A DNA stretch of 10,650 nt from an uncultured Clostridia bacterium (GCA_937934775.1 CALGYL010000191.1:1-10650), one strand, 5' to 3'. Shown: positions 1-6,579, numbered from the stretch's first letter. Notes: generated by a model from the letters alone, not told the origin. Numbers and translations: made by a program.

Positions 1-683
1 TACCGCGTGCGCTCGTCGAGCAGGTGCGCGGGGATGGCCTCGCGGATCACCTTTTCGATCATGTCGCGTTCGATGGTCTCGTGCTCGGCGTCCGGCGCGT
101 GCTGGGTGGACAGGACCACCGTGTCCACGCGCACGGGGAGTCCGTCCACGTACTCAACCGTCACTTGGGCCTTGCCGTCGGGCTTAAGGTAGGGCACGAG
201 GCCGGCCTTTCGCACCTCGGCCAGCCGGCGCGTCACGCGGTGTGCCAGCGCGATCGCCATGGGCATGTACTCGGGCGTCTCGTCGCAGGCGTAGCCGAAC
301 ATCATGCCCTGGTCGCCCGCGCCGATATCGAAGCGGTTCTCGACGCGCCCCTCCAGCGCGTTGTTGACGCCCATCGCAATGTCCGGGGACTGCTCGTCCA
401 CCGACACCATCACCGCGCAGGCGTTGCCGTCAAAGCCGCAGTCGGCGTTGTCGTAGCCGATCTGCTTGATCTTCTGGCGGGCGATGTCGGAGATCGAAAT
501 GTAGGAGTTGGTCGAGATCTCGCCCATCACCAGCACAAGGCCGGTGGTCGCGCAGCACTCACAGGCGACGCGGGCGGCGGGGTCCTTTTCGAGGATCGCG
601 TCCAGCACCGCGTCCGCGATCTGGTCGCACACCTTGTCCGGGTGGCCCTCGGTCACCGATTCGGACGTAAACAGGGTCTTCAT
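1..683 (-). CDS. metK: S-adenosylmethionine synthetase, 3' part missing
   Basis: MetK makes S-adenosylmethionine from methionine and ATP in the cytoplasm, releasing phosphate and pyrophosphate. The 227 codons in the window cover the N-terminal and central domains. The protein opens with MKTLFTSESVTEGHPDKVCD, the family signature with the catalytic His and Asp of GHPDK. It continues with TTGLVLVMGE, SVDEQSPDIAMGV, the ATP-binding loop GAGDQGMMFGYA and DGKAQVTVEY. The family is usually near 390-400 residues, so about 170 C-terminal residues lie beyond the left edge. The ATG at 683 is preceded by CAGGAGGTG at good spacing, and it matches the family start. Expression should be controlled by the SAM-I riboswitch and attenuator in its leader, so high SAM would shut off its own synthesis. 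The identification is secure; only the C-terminus is unseen. Confidence 0.97.
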   Translation of the reverse strand, partial: MKTLFTSESVTEGHPDKVCDQIADAVLDAILEKDPAARVACECCATTGLVLVMGEISTNSYISISDIARQKIKQIGYDNADCGFDGNACAVMVSVDEQSPDIAMGVNNALEGRVENRFDIGAGDQGMMFGYACDETPEYMPMAIALAHRVTRRLAEVRKAGLVPYLKPDGKAQVTVEYVDGLPVRVDTVVLSTQHAPDAEHETIERDMIEKVIREAIPAHLLDERTR

Positions 684-704
684 GGGGCACCTCCTGAAAA
701 AACT

Positions 705-736
705 CCAAAAGAATAAGCGCATTCGTGAGAACGCAC
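705..736 (-). terminator. Attenuator hairpin of the metK SAM riboswitch
   Basis: On the minus strand GTGCGTTC (736-729), loop TCAC, GAATGCGC (724-717) form an 8-bp stem with two G-T pairs. It is followed by TTATTCTTTT and, slightly further on, a run of six T. This is a Rho-independent terminator placed between the aptamer and the metK start codon. A competing antiterminator is visible: TGAG plus GCGCAT (753-744), which includes the 3' strand of aptamer helix P1, can pair with GTGCGT and CTCA (736-726), about 10 pairs with one bulge. When SAM holds P1 closed the terminator is free to form. The switch logic is known for S-boxes; the pairings were found by reading the sequence. Confidence 0.85.
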
Positions 737-749
737 TTTCTATCATGCG

Positions 750-856
750 CCTCATCTTCCGGCATGGTTGCCCACACCGCGGGAATTGGCACCGGATTGC
801 TTACGCGCCGGTTGCCGGGTTTCATCGGGCCCGTCCCTCAACCACTCTTGATAAGG
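750..856 (-). ncRNA. SAM-I (S-box) riboswitch aptamer in metK leader
   Basis: The leader RNA on the minus strand contains the S-box core: CTTATCAAGAGTGGT, then GAGGGACGGGCCCGATGAAA, then CCCGGCAACC, and later CCGGTGCCAATTCC. P1 pairs CCTTATC (856-850) with GATGAGG (756-750). The P2 segment carries the GATGA kink-turn sequence. P3 is formed by the two CCGG blocks, and P4 is a clean hairpin, GGTGTGG (778-772), GNRA loop GCAA, CCATGCC (767-761), closed by TTCC/GGAA. S-boxes bind S-adenosylmethionine and turn off methionine and SAM genes in Bacillota. The aptamer lies 66 nt before the metK start with a terminator between them, so it should act by transcription attenuation. Confidence 0.96.
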
Positions 857-875
857 CCTATTCAATTGTGCCTAG

Positions 876-904
876 AGTATATACCGCGATTGTAAAACTG
901 TCAA
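876..904 (-). promoter_or_regulatory. Vegetative promoter for the metK leader
   Basis: On the minus strand a perfect -35 TTGACA (904-899) is followed by a 17-bp spacer and -10 TATACT (881-876), a near-consensus sigma-A site. Transcription should begin near 869, which gives a leader of about 186 nt holding the whole S-box and its terminator. A short dyad, CACGA-CTT-TCGTG (910-922), lies just upstream of the -35 box. Confidence 0.85.
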
Positions 905-963
905 TCACACACGACTTTCGTGGGGCGGAATTTTGTAAATTGTGTGGAAAAACGCGCGCGCGC

Positions 964-992
964 TTGCTCCCGCCGCGCGATGCCTATATAAT
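964..992 (+). promoter_or_regulatory. Vegetative promoter for the secreted-protein gene
   Basis: TTGCTC (964-969), a 17-bp spacer and a perfect -10 TATAAT (987-992) make a good sigma-A site on the plus strand. The start of transcription would fall near 1000, leaving a leader of about 37 nt with GGAGG at 1024-1028 before the ATG at 1037. The metK promoter lies about 60 bp away on the opposite strand, so the two transcripts diverge. An alternating CG run (953-963) abuts the -35 box. Between the promoters are an AATTT-TGT-AAATT dyad (929-941) and two TTGTAAA copies (890-896, 933-939). These could be operator material, but nothing identifies a regulator. Confidence 0.75.
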
Positions 993-1036
993 ATGGACGA
1001 TACTTACCGCCCCAATGCAATCTGGAGGTACAACGA

Positions 1037-1672
1037 ATGAAGAAGTTGATCGCAATCCTGGCGCTTATGCTTGCGCTGTCCCCGGTCGCCTCTTACGCCG
1101 CACTGGCGGAGCAGGCCACGGCCAGCCCCGATTCCGACTGGCTATACGCCGAGGATGCGGGCGACAAGGAAAACTGGACCGAAGCCACCGATGAGGACGC
1201 CGAGGACGCCATTGAGGAAACTGAAACCGACGAGGATGAAACCCTCTTTGAAAACGCGCTGCAGGTCTACGGTTGGTTTGAATCCCAGCCGCTGGATGTG
1301 GACTCCGAAAAGCCCAGCCCGGACGGCAAAAAGTTCCAGGTGCTGGACGACCGGCTGAACACCATGCGGGCGCTGGAGGCGGAGGTGCATACCTATTTCT
1401 CCGATTCCATCGCCAAGAAGCTTTTGGGCAGCGGCGTATATGAGGACATCGACGGCTATCTGTACACCGACGCCCAAGACCGTGCCATCGACGAGACCAT
1501 CGGCGAAACCGAGCTGACCGTCGAAAAACGCACCGAGAAGAAGATCACCTACACGCTGGCTGTCAACCATGTGGACGCGGACGGCAACGTTACCTCCACC
1601 GACAACCTGAAGTACGTGCTGGAGATGATCGACGGCATTTGGAAGTTCACCGAATTCCCCTACTACCTGTGA
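1037..1672 (+). CDS. Secreted acidic protein of unknown function
   Basis: This gene encodes 211 residues. MKK, a hydrophobic stretch and the likely cleavage site ASYA|AL after about residue 21 form a Sec signal peptide. There is no lipobox cysteine, so the mature protein is probably released or held at the cell surface. Residues about 39-70 are a strongly acidic, Glu/Asp-rich linker. A compact domain follows, about 70-211, with an amphipathic helix (LNTMRALEAEVHTYFSD), then DIDGYLYTD, alternating beta-type segments and a C-terminal IDGIWKFTEFPYYL. That order of helix, iDGk/yY segment and final WKF strand recalls NTF2-like or IseA-like domains of secreted Bacillota proteins. This is an impression of layout, and I do not assign a family. 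The start has GGAGG and its own promoter. The nitroreductase follows after 17 nt, probably in the same transcript. Confidence 0.85.
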   Translation: MKKLIAILALMLALSPVASYAALAEQATASPDSDWLYAEDAGDKENWTEATDEDAEDAIEETETDEDETLFENALQVYGWFESQPLDVDSEKPSPDGKKFQVLDDRLNTMRALEAEVHTYFSDSIAKKLLGSGVYEDIDGYLYTDAQDRAIDETIGETELTVEKRTEKKITYTLAVNHVDADGNVTSTDNLKYVLEMIDGIWKFTEFPYYL

Positions 1673-1689
1673 CCGCGGGAGGAGAGCGT

Positions 1690-2253
1690 ATGACAAATCC
1701 GGTTCTTGAGGCCATTTCCAGCCGGCGGTCGGTCCGCGGCTATGCACGGGAGCAGATCACGCTAGCGCAGCGGGACGCGCTGATCCGGGCCGCGCAGGAA
1801 TCCCCCAGCGCGGTGGACCGCCAGCCCTGGCATTTCTCGGTGGTTCAGAACCAAGCGCTTTTGACCGAGATCAACGAGGCCGCTCGGGATCATGCCCTAA
1901 AGGACCCCGGCAGCTACGCCGCCGCCCGATTCGGCCAGCCGGGGTACGACGTGTTCTACGGCGCGCCGACGGTGTTCTTTCTCTCGCTGGACAAGGATAC
2001 GCCCGCCGGGTTCTACGTGGACGCGGGCATCGCTTCGGAGAACATCGTCCTCGCCGCCATGGGCCTGGGCCTGGGCAGCGTGATTCTGGGCATGCCTCGG
2101 GAAGCTTTCTTCTCCGAGAAGAGCGACGCGTTCCGAAAAGCCCTCAATTTCCCGCCGAATTACGACTTTGTGATCGCCGTGGCGGTGGGCGTGGGCACCG
2201 TGACCAAGCCCGCCCACGAGCACAAGCCGGGCAGGGTCAGCATCATCGAGTAG
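1690..2253 (+). CDS. Nitroreductase-family flavoprotein
   Basis: The 187-residue product belongs to the FMN-dependent nitroreductase family, which uses NAD(P)H to reduce nitro compounds, quinones, flavins or other electrophiles in the cytoplasm. The phosphate-binding signature SRRSVRGY is at residues 11-18, followed by SPSAVDRQPWHF (38-49) where FMN is held. A helix, DAGIASENIVLAAMGLGLGS, spans 111-130 and VAVGVGT ends the fold. The size is normal for a compact single-domain member. The ATG at 1690 is chosen because GGAGGAGA lies just before it. A longer in-frame reading from 1639 would run into the preceding gene. The substrate cannot be told from the sequence. Apparent cotranscription with a secreted protein gives little guidance, since the two share no obvious task. 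Confidence 0.9.
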   Translation: MTNPVLEAISSRRSVRGYAREQITLAQRDALIRAAQESPSAVDRQPWHFSVVQNQALLTEINEAARDHALKDPGSYAAARFGQPGYDVFYGAPTVFFLSLDKDTPAGFYVDAGIASENIVLAAMGLGLGSVILGMPREAFFSEKSDAFRKALNFPPNYDFVIAVAVGVGTVTKPAHEHKPGRVSIIE

Positions 2254-2358
2254 CTTGGAGGAAAGCCCGGAGCCCCGCCCTGCACCCCGCTAGGCACGGT
2301 GCCCAGGACCTCCGCAAAAGGTCCATGTCCGTTCACGGCATGCGTCCTTTCCTCCGAG
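2254..2358. repeat. 105-nt self-complementary element between converging genes
   Basis: The ends, CTTGGAGGAAAG (2254-2265) and CTTTCCTCCGAG (2347-2358), pair over 12 positions with one G-T. Inside are further hairpins: GGCA-CGG-TGCC, GGACCT paired with AGGTCC around a 7-nt loop, and CATG(T)CCG-TTCA-CGGCATG with one bulge. Together they suggest a closing stem around several short arms. The element begins on the first base after the nitroreductase stop codon. On the plus strand it is followed by CCCTTTTCC, so it may act as that gene's 3' end. It could also be a dispersed palindromic repeat or a structured RNA. I do not recognise a named RNA family, and no open reading frame in it looks real. 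Confidence 0.5.
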
Positions 2359-2386
2359 CCCTTTTCCAGCATCGTCGCACAATCAA

Positions 2387-2410
2387 GCGCCCGCGCAATA
2401 GCGCGGGCGC
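2387..2410 (-). terminator. Perfect GC hairpin, likely terminator after mtaD
   Basis: GCGCCCGCGC (2387-2396), loop AATA, GCGCGGGCGC (2401-2410) make a perfect 10-bp stem 28 bp beyond the mtaD stop codon. On the minus strand it is followed by TTGATTGTG, a weak T-rich tail; on the plus strand by CAACTGTATA. It therefore fits best as the end of the minus-strand operon. It could also block read-through from the nitroreductase side. The short T tract keeps the call moderate. Confidence 0.6.
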
Positions 2411-2438
2411 CAACTGTATAATAGAAGACCTGCTATGC

Positions 2439-3701
2439 TTATAGGATCTGTAGTGCCTTCGCGGACTCTATTGCCTTGCGCTTGACTTCCTTTTCGTCGA
2501 AGGTCAGGAACTTCCCATCCTCATAGAGCACCTTGCCGTTGACCATGGTGAGCGCCACGTTCATTCCCTGCGCGGAATAGACCGCGTCGGAGAGCGGATC
2601 GGGGCCGGGCAGCATGTTCTCCGCCTGACCGTCCAGAAGGATCATATCGGCCCGCATGCCCGCCTCGATCAGGCCGCAGTCGGAATACCCCAGCGCTTCG
2701 GCGCCGGTCCGGGTGGCCATGGCAAGCGCTTCCCGCGCAGGCAGAAGCTTCGGATCGCCGAACACGCCCTTCTGCATCAGGGAAGCGAGACGCATGTCGC
2801 CCAGCATGTCGAGCACGTTGTTGCTGGAAGGTCCGTCGGTGCCCAGCGCCACGCGGACTCCACGGGACAGCATCCTGGAAACCGGCGCGACGCCGGAGGC
2901 CAGTTTCAGGTTGCTGGCCGGGTTGTGGGCCATGAAGACGCCGCGGCGCGCGAGGATTTCAATGTCTTCGTCCGTCACGTGCACCAGGTGCGCCGCGATG
3001 GTGGGCCGCTCGAAAAGGCCCAGACGGTCGAAGTATTGAACCGGCGTGACGCCATGCCGCTCGATGCAGCCGTCGGTCTCAAACCGGGTTTCGGCCACAT
3101 GCACATGGATGCCGGTATTCAGTTCCCGAGCCACCTCCAGCGCATGGGCAGCCACGTCCGGCGTGGTCAGGTACTCGCTGTGGAGACCCACATACACCTT
3201 GACCAGCCCGTCCCCTTCGCCTTCGTGGGCCTGATACAGCGCCCGTGTGGAATCCAGCCCTTCGCGGCTGGTGCAGCCCCGGTTGATGTTTGCCCGGATG
3301 CCCATCTCGACCGCCGCCCGCGCGACCTCGTCCATGTAAAAATACATGTCGGCAAAGGCGACGGTGCCGCGCCGGAGCATCTCAAGAATCGCAAGGCGCG
3401 TACCGTTGTAGACGTGCTCCTCGTTCAGCCGATCCTCGATGGGAAAGATCTGGTGCAGCCAGTCCATCAGGTTGAGGTCTGAGCCGACGCCCCGCTCCAG
3501 CGTCATCGCCGCGTGGCAGTGGGCGTTGTAGAAGCCTGGCATCAGAAGGCCGTTACGGCCATCAATCACGCGCGCGCCGGAGGCATCCGGACAGTCCGCG
3601 GCGTCGCCCGCATAGCGGACAAAGGCCCCGTCGGTCGCTACGCAGCCTGTGGGAAAGTATTCCTTGCCGGTGTACAGCCGGACATTTTCAATTTTCACCA
3701 T
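2439..3701 (-). CDS. mtaD: 5-methylthioadenosine/S-adenosylhomocysteine deaminase
   Basis: This 420-residue protein is an amidohydrolase-superfamily metal enzyme. The family deaminates methylthioadenosine to methylthioinosine and S-adenosylhomocysteine (SAH) to S-inosylhomocysteine, releasing ammonia. The fold begins after a beta-sandwich leader with MPGFYNAHCHAAMT, giving metal ligands His61 and His63. The third ligand His201 and catalytic Glu204 lie in HVHVAET, His238 in AAHLVHVTDEDI, and Asp289 in LGTDGPSSNN. MAHNPASNLKLASGVAPV is also typical of the MtaD group and separates it from general cytosine or guanine deaminases. The ATG at 3701 follows GGAGG, which overlaps the end of ahcY. The two genes are 9 nt apart and surely cotranscribed. 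The enzyme probably feeds on SAH or methylthioadenosine; which one is preferred in the cell cannot be read from sequence. Confidence 0.88.
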   Translation of the reverse strand: MVKIENVRLYTGKEYFPTGCVATDGAFVRYAGDAADCPDASGARVIDGRNGLLMPGFYNAHCHAAMTLERGVGSDLNLMDWLHQIFPIEDRLNEEHVYNGTRLAILEMLRRGTVAFADMYFYMDEVARAAVEMGIRANINRGCTSREGLDSTRALYQAHEGEGDGLVKVYVGLHSEYLTTPDVAAHALEVARELNTGIHVHVAETRFETDGCIERHGVTPVQYFDRLGLFERPTIAAHLVHVTDEDIEILARRGVFMAHNPASNLKLASGVAPVSRMLSRGVRVALGTDGPSSNNVLDMLGDMRLASLMQKGVFGDPKLLPAREALAMATRTGAEALGYSDCGLIEAGMRADMILLDGQAENMLPGPDPLSDAVYSAQGMNVALTMVNGKVLYEDGKFLTFDEKEVKRKAIESAKALQIL

Positions 3702-3710
3702 CGCCGCCTC

Positions 3711-4955
3711 CTATTCCCCGGTCGAGCGGATGTAGGCCTGCTGCGCGTCCGAAAGGCAGTCGATTCCGAGGCCCATGGCTTGAAGCTTCATGCGGGCCAC
3801 CGCCTCGTCGATCTCCTTGGGCACCTCGTAGACGCCGGGCTTCAGGCTACTCCGGTTTTTGGCCACGTACTCCGCCGACAGCGCCTGCAGGGAGAAGCTG
3901 ATGTCCATGATCTCCGCCGGATGGCCGTCGCCCGCCGCCAGGTTGACCAGCCGTCCCTCGGCCAGAATGTAGACTGTGCGCCCGTTCTCGAGCTCCAGCG
4001 CCTCGATGTTGTTGCGGGCCTCGTAGCGCCGGACCGCCGCTTTTCGCATGGCACTGACCGCGACCTCCACGTCAAAGTGGCCCGCGTTGCACAGAATCGC
4101 GCCGTCCTTCAGGTTCTGAAGGTGCTCCGTCGTGACCACATCCTTGCAGCCGGTGACGGTGATGAACAGATCGCCCACCTTCGCCGCCTCGTCCATGGGC
4201 ATCACATCGCAGCCGTCCATCGCAGCTTCTACCGCGCGGACCGGATCGACCTCGCACACCACGACGCGCGCGCCCAGCCCCTTGGCCCGGAGCGCCACAC
4301 CCTTGCCGCACCAGCCGTATCCGGCCACCACCACGGTCTTGGACGCCACCACCAGGTTGGTGGTGCGCAGAATGCCATCCCACACCGACTGGCCGGTGCC
4401 ATAGCGGTTGTCAAACAGGTACTTCATCTTCGCGTCGTTGACGCAGAACATTGGGAAATGGAGGCCGCCCGCGGCAGCCCGCGCCCGGAGGCGCATCACG
4501 CCGGTGGTCGTCTCCTCACCGCCGCCGAACAGGTTCTTCGCAAGGTCCGGCCGCTCGTCGCAAAGGATCTGAGTCAGGTCGCCGCCGTCGTCCAGGATCA
4601 GGCTGGGGGCGGAGGACAGCGCCTCGATCAGGTGGGCATGGTATTCCTCCGGCGTCGCGCCGTGCCAGGCGAACACTTCCACACCCATCTCGCTGAGCGC
4701 CGCCGCCACATCATCCTGGGTGGACAGCGGGTTGCAGCCGGTTGCCCGCACCCGGGCTCCACCCGCCTTGAAAAGAAGCGCCGCCCGGGCCGTCTTGGCT
4801 TCCAGGTGGATCGACATCGTCAGGTCAAGACCCTCAAAGGGTTTCTCCTCGGCAAAGCGCTTCTCCAGCGCATCCAATAGCGGCATATGACGCCGCACCC
4901 ATTCGATCTTCTTCGCGCCCTGGGGCGCAAGGGCGATATCCCGGATGATGCTCAT
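3711..4955 (-). CDS. ahcY: Adenosylhomocysteinase family, short archaeal/Thermotoga type
   Basis: The 414-residue product is an NAD-dependent S-adenosylhomocysteine hydrolase family protein, which splits the thioether to release homocysteine and keeps methylation reactions running. Visible landmarks are SIHLEAKTA (48-56), TGCNPLSTQDDVAAAL (72-87), ILDDGGD (120-126), GGGEETTTG (144-152), VNDAKMKYLFDNRYGTG (172-188, with the expected Lys178 and Asp182) and the Rossmann loop AGYGWCGKG (211-219). NAGHFDVEV and NLAAGDGHPAEIMD follow. It lacks the C-terminal KPDHYRY-type tail of the classical enzyme, and HLEAKTA replaces the classical HMTVETA type motif. The ATG at 4955 has GGAGGG six nt ahead; a longer reading to 5027 adds 24 unrelated residues. 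It lies 68 nt after ispDF with no clear promoter between. See findings for possible S-inosylhomocysteine activity. Confidence 0.92.
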   Translation of the reverse strand: MSIIRDIALAPQGAKKIEWVRRHMPLLDALEKRFAEEKPFEGLDLTMSIHLEAKTARAALLFKAGGARVRATGCNPLSTQDDVAAALSEMGVEVFAWHGATPEEYHAHLIEALSSAPSLILDDGGDLTQILCDERPDLAKNLFGGGEETTTGVMRLRARAAAGGLHFPMFCVNDAKMKYLFDNRYGTGQSVWDGILRTTNLVVASKTVVVAGYGWCGKGVALRAKGLGARVVVCEVDPVRAVEAAMDGCDVMPMDEAAKVGDLFITVTGCKDVVTTEHLQNLKDGAILCNAGHFDVEVAVSAMRKAAVRRYEARNNIEALELENGRTVYILAEGRLVNLAAGDGHPAEIMDISFSLQALSAEYVAKNRSSLKPGVYEVPKEIDEAVARMKLQAMGLGIDCLSDAQQAYIRSTGE

Positions 4956-5023
4956 CTGGTTCCCTCCGTTCCTTGTCTGGTGAATTGGCCCAACGTCCGG
5001 CGCAGGCGTTTCGCGCCGTGTCG

Positions 5024-6187
5024 TCATCGGGTAATGGTGGCCACCGTCAGGGCGCTCATGCCCTCGCCCCGACCCTCATAGCCCATATGTTCGGTGGTGG
5101 TCGCCTTGACGGACACCCGGTCCACCGGGATGCGCAGCGCGCGGGCGGCGTTTTCCCGCATGGCCTCCCGGAACGGCATGAGCTTGGGCGCCTGGGCGAC
5201 AATGGTCACGTCCACATTGTGCGGATACCAGCCGTTTTCCTTCAGAATCTGCGTTACGCGCCCGGCCAGCCGCATTGAATCCGCGCCACGGTAGGCCGGG
5301 TCGCTGTCCGGAAAGTGGTGGCCGATGTCATGGAGCGCCGCCGCGCCCAGAAGCGCGTCCATCAGCGCGTGGGCGGCCACGTCGGCGTCCGAATGGCCCA
5401 GAAGGCCCTTTTCATAGGGGATCTCAACGCCTAGAAGCACGAGCTTGCGCCCCTCCACCAGCCGGTGGGCATCGTAGCCCTGGCCGGTGCGCATTTCCGA
5501 AGCCAGCATCGCCTGGACGGAACGCATGTCCTCCGGCGTGGTCAGCTTGGGGTTGGAGCCCGCGGGCGTTTCCACCAGGCAGACCGGCCCGAACGCGCGC
5601 TCCATCAGCGCCGCGTCGTCGGTGGCATCCTGATAGCCCTGTGCCTCGGCCATTAAGTGAGCCTGCCGGATGCGATCCACCCGGAAGGTCTGCGGCGTCT
5701 GCACCGCCCGGAGCGTATCCCTCGGAACGGTGGAAACGGCGCGCCCCATTTCATCAATCCGCTTGATCGTGTCGCTAACTGGCGAGGCCGCGACGCCGCT
5801 GCCGTATAGAAGCGCGGATTCCACCGTGCGTCGCACCAGATCCGTTGAAACAAAGCAGCGCGCCGCATCGTGAATCGCCACGACGCGCGCGCCTTCGGGC
5901 AGCATCCGGAGGCCGTTCCATACGGATTCCCGCCGTGACGATCCGCCCCGGGCAATCGCGCGGACGAGGGGGCTTACGCCCTCGGAAGCCGTCAGCGCCT
6001 GATAGCGCGCCTCGTCCTCGGCGCCGATGACCAACACCGCGCCTTCAAAGCAGCCGGAAGCCTCCAACACGTCCATCGTGCGGGCGATCACCGACCGGCC
6101 GGACAGCACATGCAGCGCCTTGTTGTAGCCAAGGCCCAGCCGTTCGCCCCGCCCGGCGGCGACCACCACCGCCCAAACGCCCTCCAT
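5024..6187 (-). CDS. ispDF: Bifunctional IspD-IspF isoprenoid enzyme
   Basis: This single 387-residue chain carries two enzymes of the MEP pathway. Residues 1 to about 228 are IspD, 2-C-methyl-D-erythritol 4-phosphate cytidylyltransferase: VVAAGRGERLG and NKAL at the N-terminus bind CTP, HDAARCFV is at 106-113, DTIKR at 139-143, TPQTF at 164-168, and the NPKLTTPEDM segment has the conserved Lys. Residues about 232-387 are IspF, which cyclises the later intermediate to MEcPP: GYDAHR gives Asp239 and His241, HSDADVAAHALMDALLGAAALHDIG gives His273, and KATTTEHMGYEGRGEG closes the site. IspE, the step between, is absent here. Such IspDF fusions are known in several bacterial groups. The ATG overlaps the rqcP stop in TAATG and has no Shine-Dalgarno sequence of its own, so it is probably translated by coupling. 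Confidence 0.95.
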   Translation of the reverse strand: MEGVWAVVVAAGRGERLGLGYNKALHVLSGRSVIARTMDVLEASGCFEGAVLVIGAEDEARYQALTASEGVSPLVRAIARGGSSRRESVWNGLRMLPEGARVVAIHDAARCFVSTDLVRRTVESALLYGSGVAASPVSDTIKRIDEMGRAVSTVPRDTLRAVQTPQTFRVDRIRQAHLMAEAQGYQDATDDAALMERAFGPVCLVETPAGSNPKLTTPEDMRSVQAMLASEMRTGQGYDAHRLVEGRKLVLLGVEIPYEKGLLGHSDADVAAHALMDALLGAAALHDIGHHFPDSDPAYRGADSMRLAGRVTQILKENGWYPHNVDVTIVAQAPKLMPFREAMRENAARALRIPVDRVSVKATTTEHMGYEGRGEGMSALTVATITR

Positions 6188-6483
6188 TATGGAATGACGC
6201 GGTACATGCCCGCGGCGTCCGCCTTCAAAACATGCTCGTTGAGCGTCACGACCTCGTATTGGGTCAGCCGCTCGCCAAAGCGAACCGAAATGATGTCCCC
6301 CACCTTGACCAGCGCGCTGGGCTTGGCTTCTTTGCCCCCCAGCATCACGTGGCCCGTGTCGCAGGCGTCGCTGGCGACGCTGCGCCGCTTGATAATGCGC
6401 GAAACCTTCAGGTACTTGTCCAGCCGCATCGACGGGATTTCCGCCTGGGCGGGCTTATCCTGTTCGTGCTTATCCCTGCTCAT
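6187..6483 (-). CDS. rqcP: RqcP-type S4 domain RNA-binding protein
   Basis: The 98-residue protein has a charged N-terminal tail of about 18 residues, then an S4 domain beginning MRLDKYLKVSRIIKRR, followed by GHVMLGGKEAKPSALVKVGDIISVRFG. This closely matches B. subtilis RqcP (formerly YabO), related to Hsp15. RqcP binds the 50S subunit carrying a stalled nascent chain and works with RqcH to add alanine tails. The B. subtilis gene lies in the spoVT-yabM-yabN-yabO region, which fits the present neighbours. I place the start at the ATG at 6483 because AAGGAGGAG lies 4 nt ahead. A longer reading to 6507 would need a TTG codon. Another possible start is the ATG of MRLDKY, but no good ribosome site precedes it. 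The stop overlaps the ispDF start. Confidence 0.9.
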   Translation of the reverse strand: MSRDKHEQDKPAQAEIPSMRLDKYLKVSRIIKRRSVASDACDTGHVMLGGKEAKPSALVKVGDIISVRFGERLTQYEVVTLNEHVLKADAAGMYRVIP

Positions 6484-6554
6484 TTGTCTCCTCCTTGTAA
6501 GGTCCAAACGGAGTCGTCAGGCCGCGCCTTACGGATTCGTGCGCTCCACTGCGC

Positions 6555-6579
6555 AAAAACGCCCCGGTGGGGCGTTTTT
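6555..6579 (-). terminator. Intrinsic terminator downstream of hup
   Basis: CGCCCC (6560-6565), GGT and GGGGCG (6569-6574) form a strong stem flanked by A5 on the left and T6 on the right, so it works on paper in both directions. On the minus strand it ends the hup transcript about 80 nt after the stop codon with a TTTTT tail. The rqcP start is 72 nt further on, and I see no clear promoter in between. The rqcP-ispDF-ahcY-mtaD genes may therefore depend on partial read-through or on a promoter I cannot recognise. Confidence 0.85.

Noticed and set aside
953..963. Alternating CG run as possible Z-DNA
   Set aside because: Eleven bases of alternating CG is modest in a GC-rich genome; it is mentioned only as context for the adjacent promoter.
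2257..2290. Resemblance to the RNase P RNA conserved segment GAGGAAAG(T/C)CCGG
   Set aside because: Only this short piece matches. The downstream ACAGAA motif of RNase P RNA is missing, and a full gene of over 300 nt would run into mtaD.
3513..4880. A 455-codon open frame on the plus strand
   Set aside because: It lies antisense to ahcY and the start of mtaD, is His/Arg/Val-rich as expected from the complement of GC-rich coding DNA, has no ribosome site, and overlaps genes with unmistakable families.
4956..5023. A possible SAH or SAM riboswitch before ahcY
   Set aside because: The 68-nt gap is too short and shows none of the conserved cores of those riboswitches, only weak 4-5 bp pairings.
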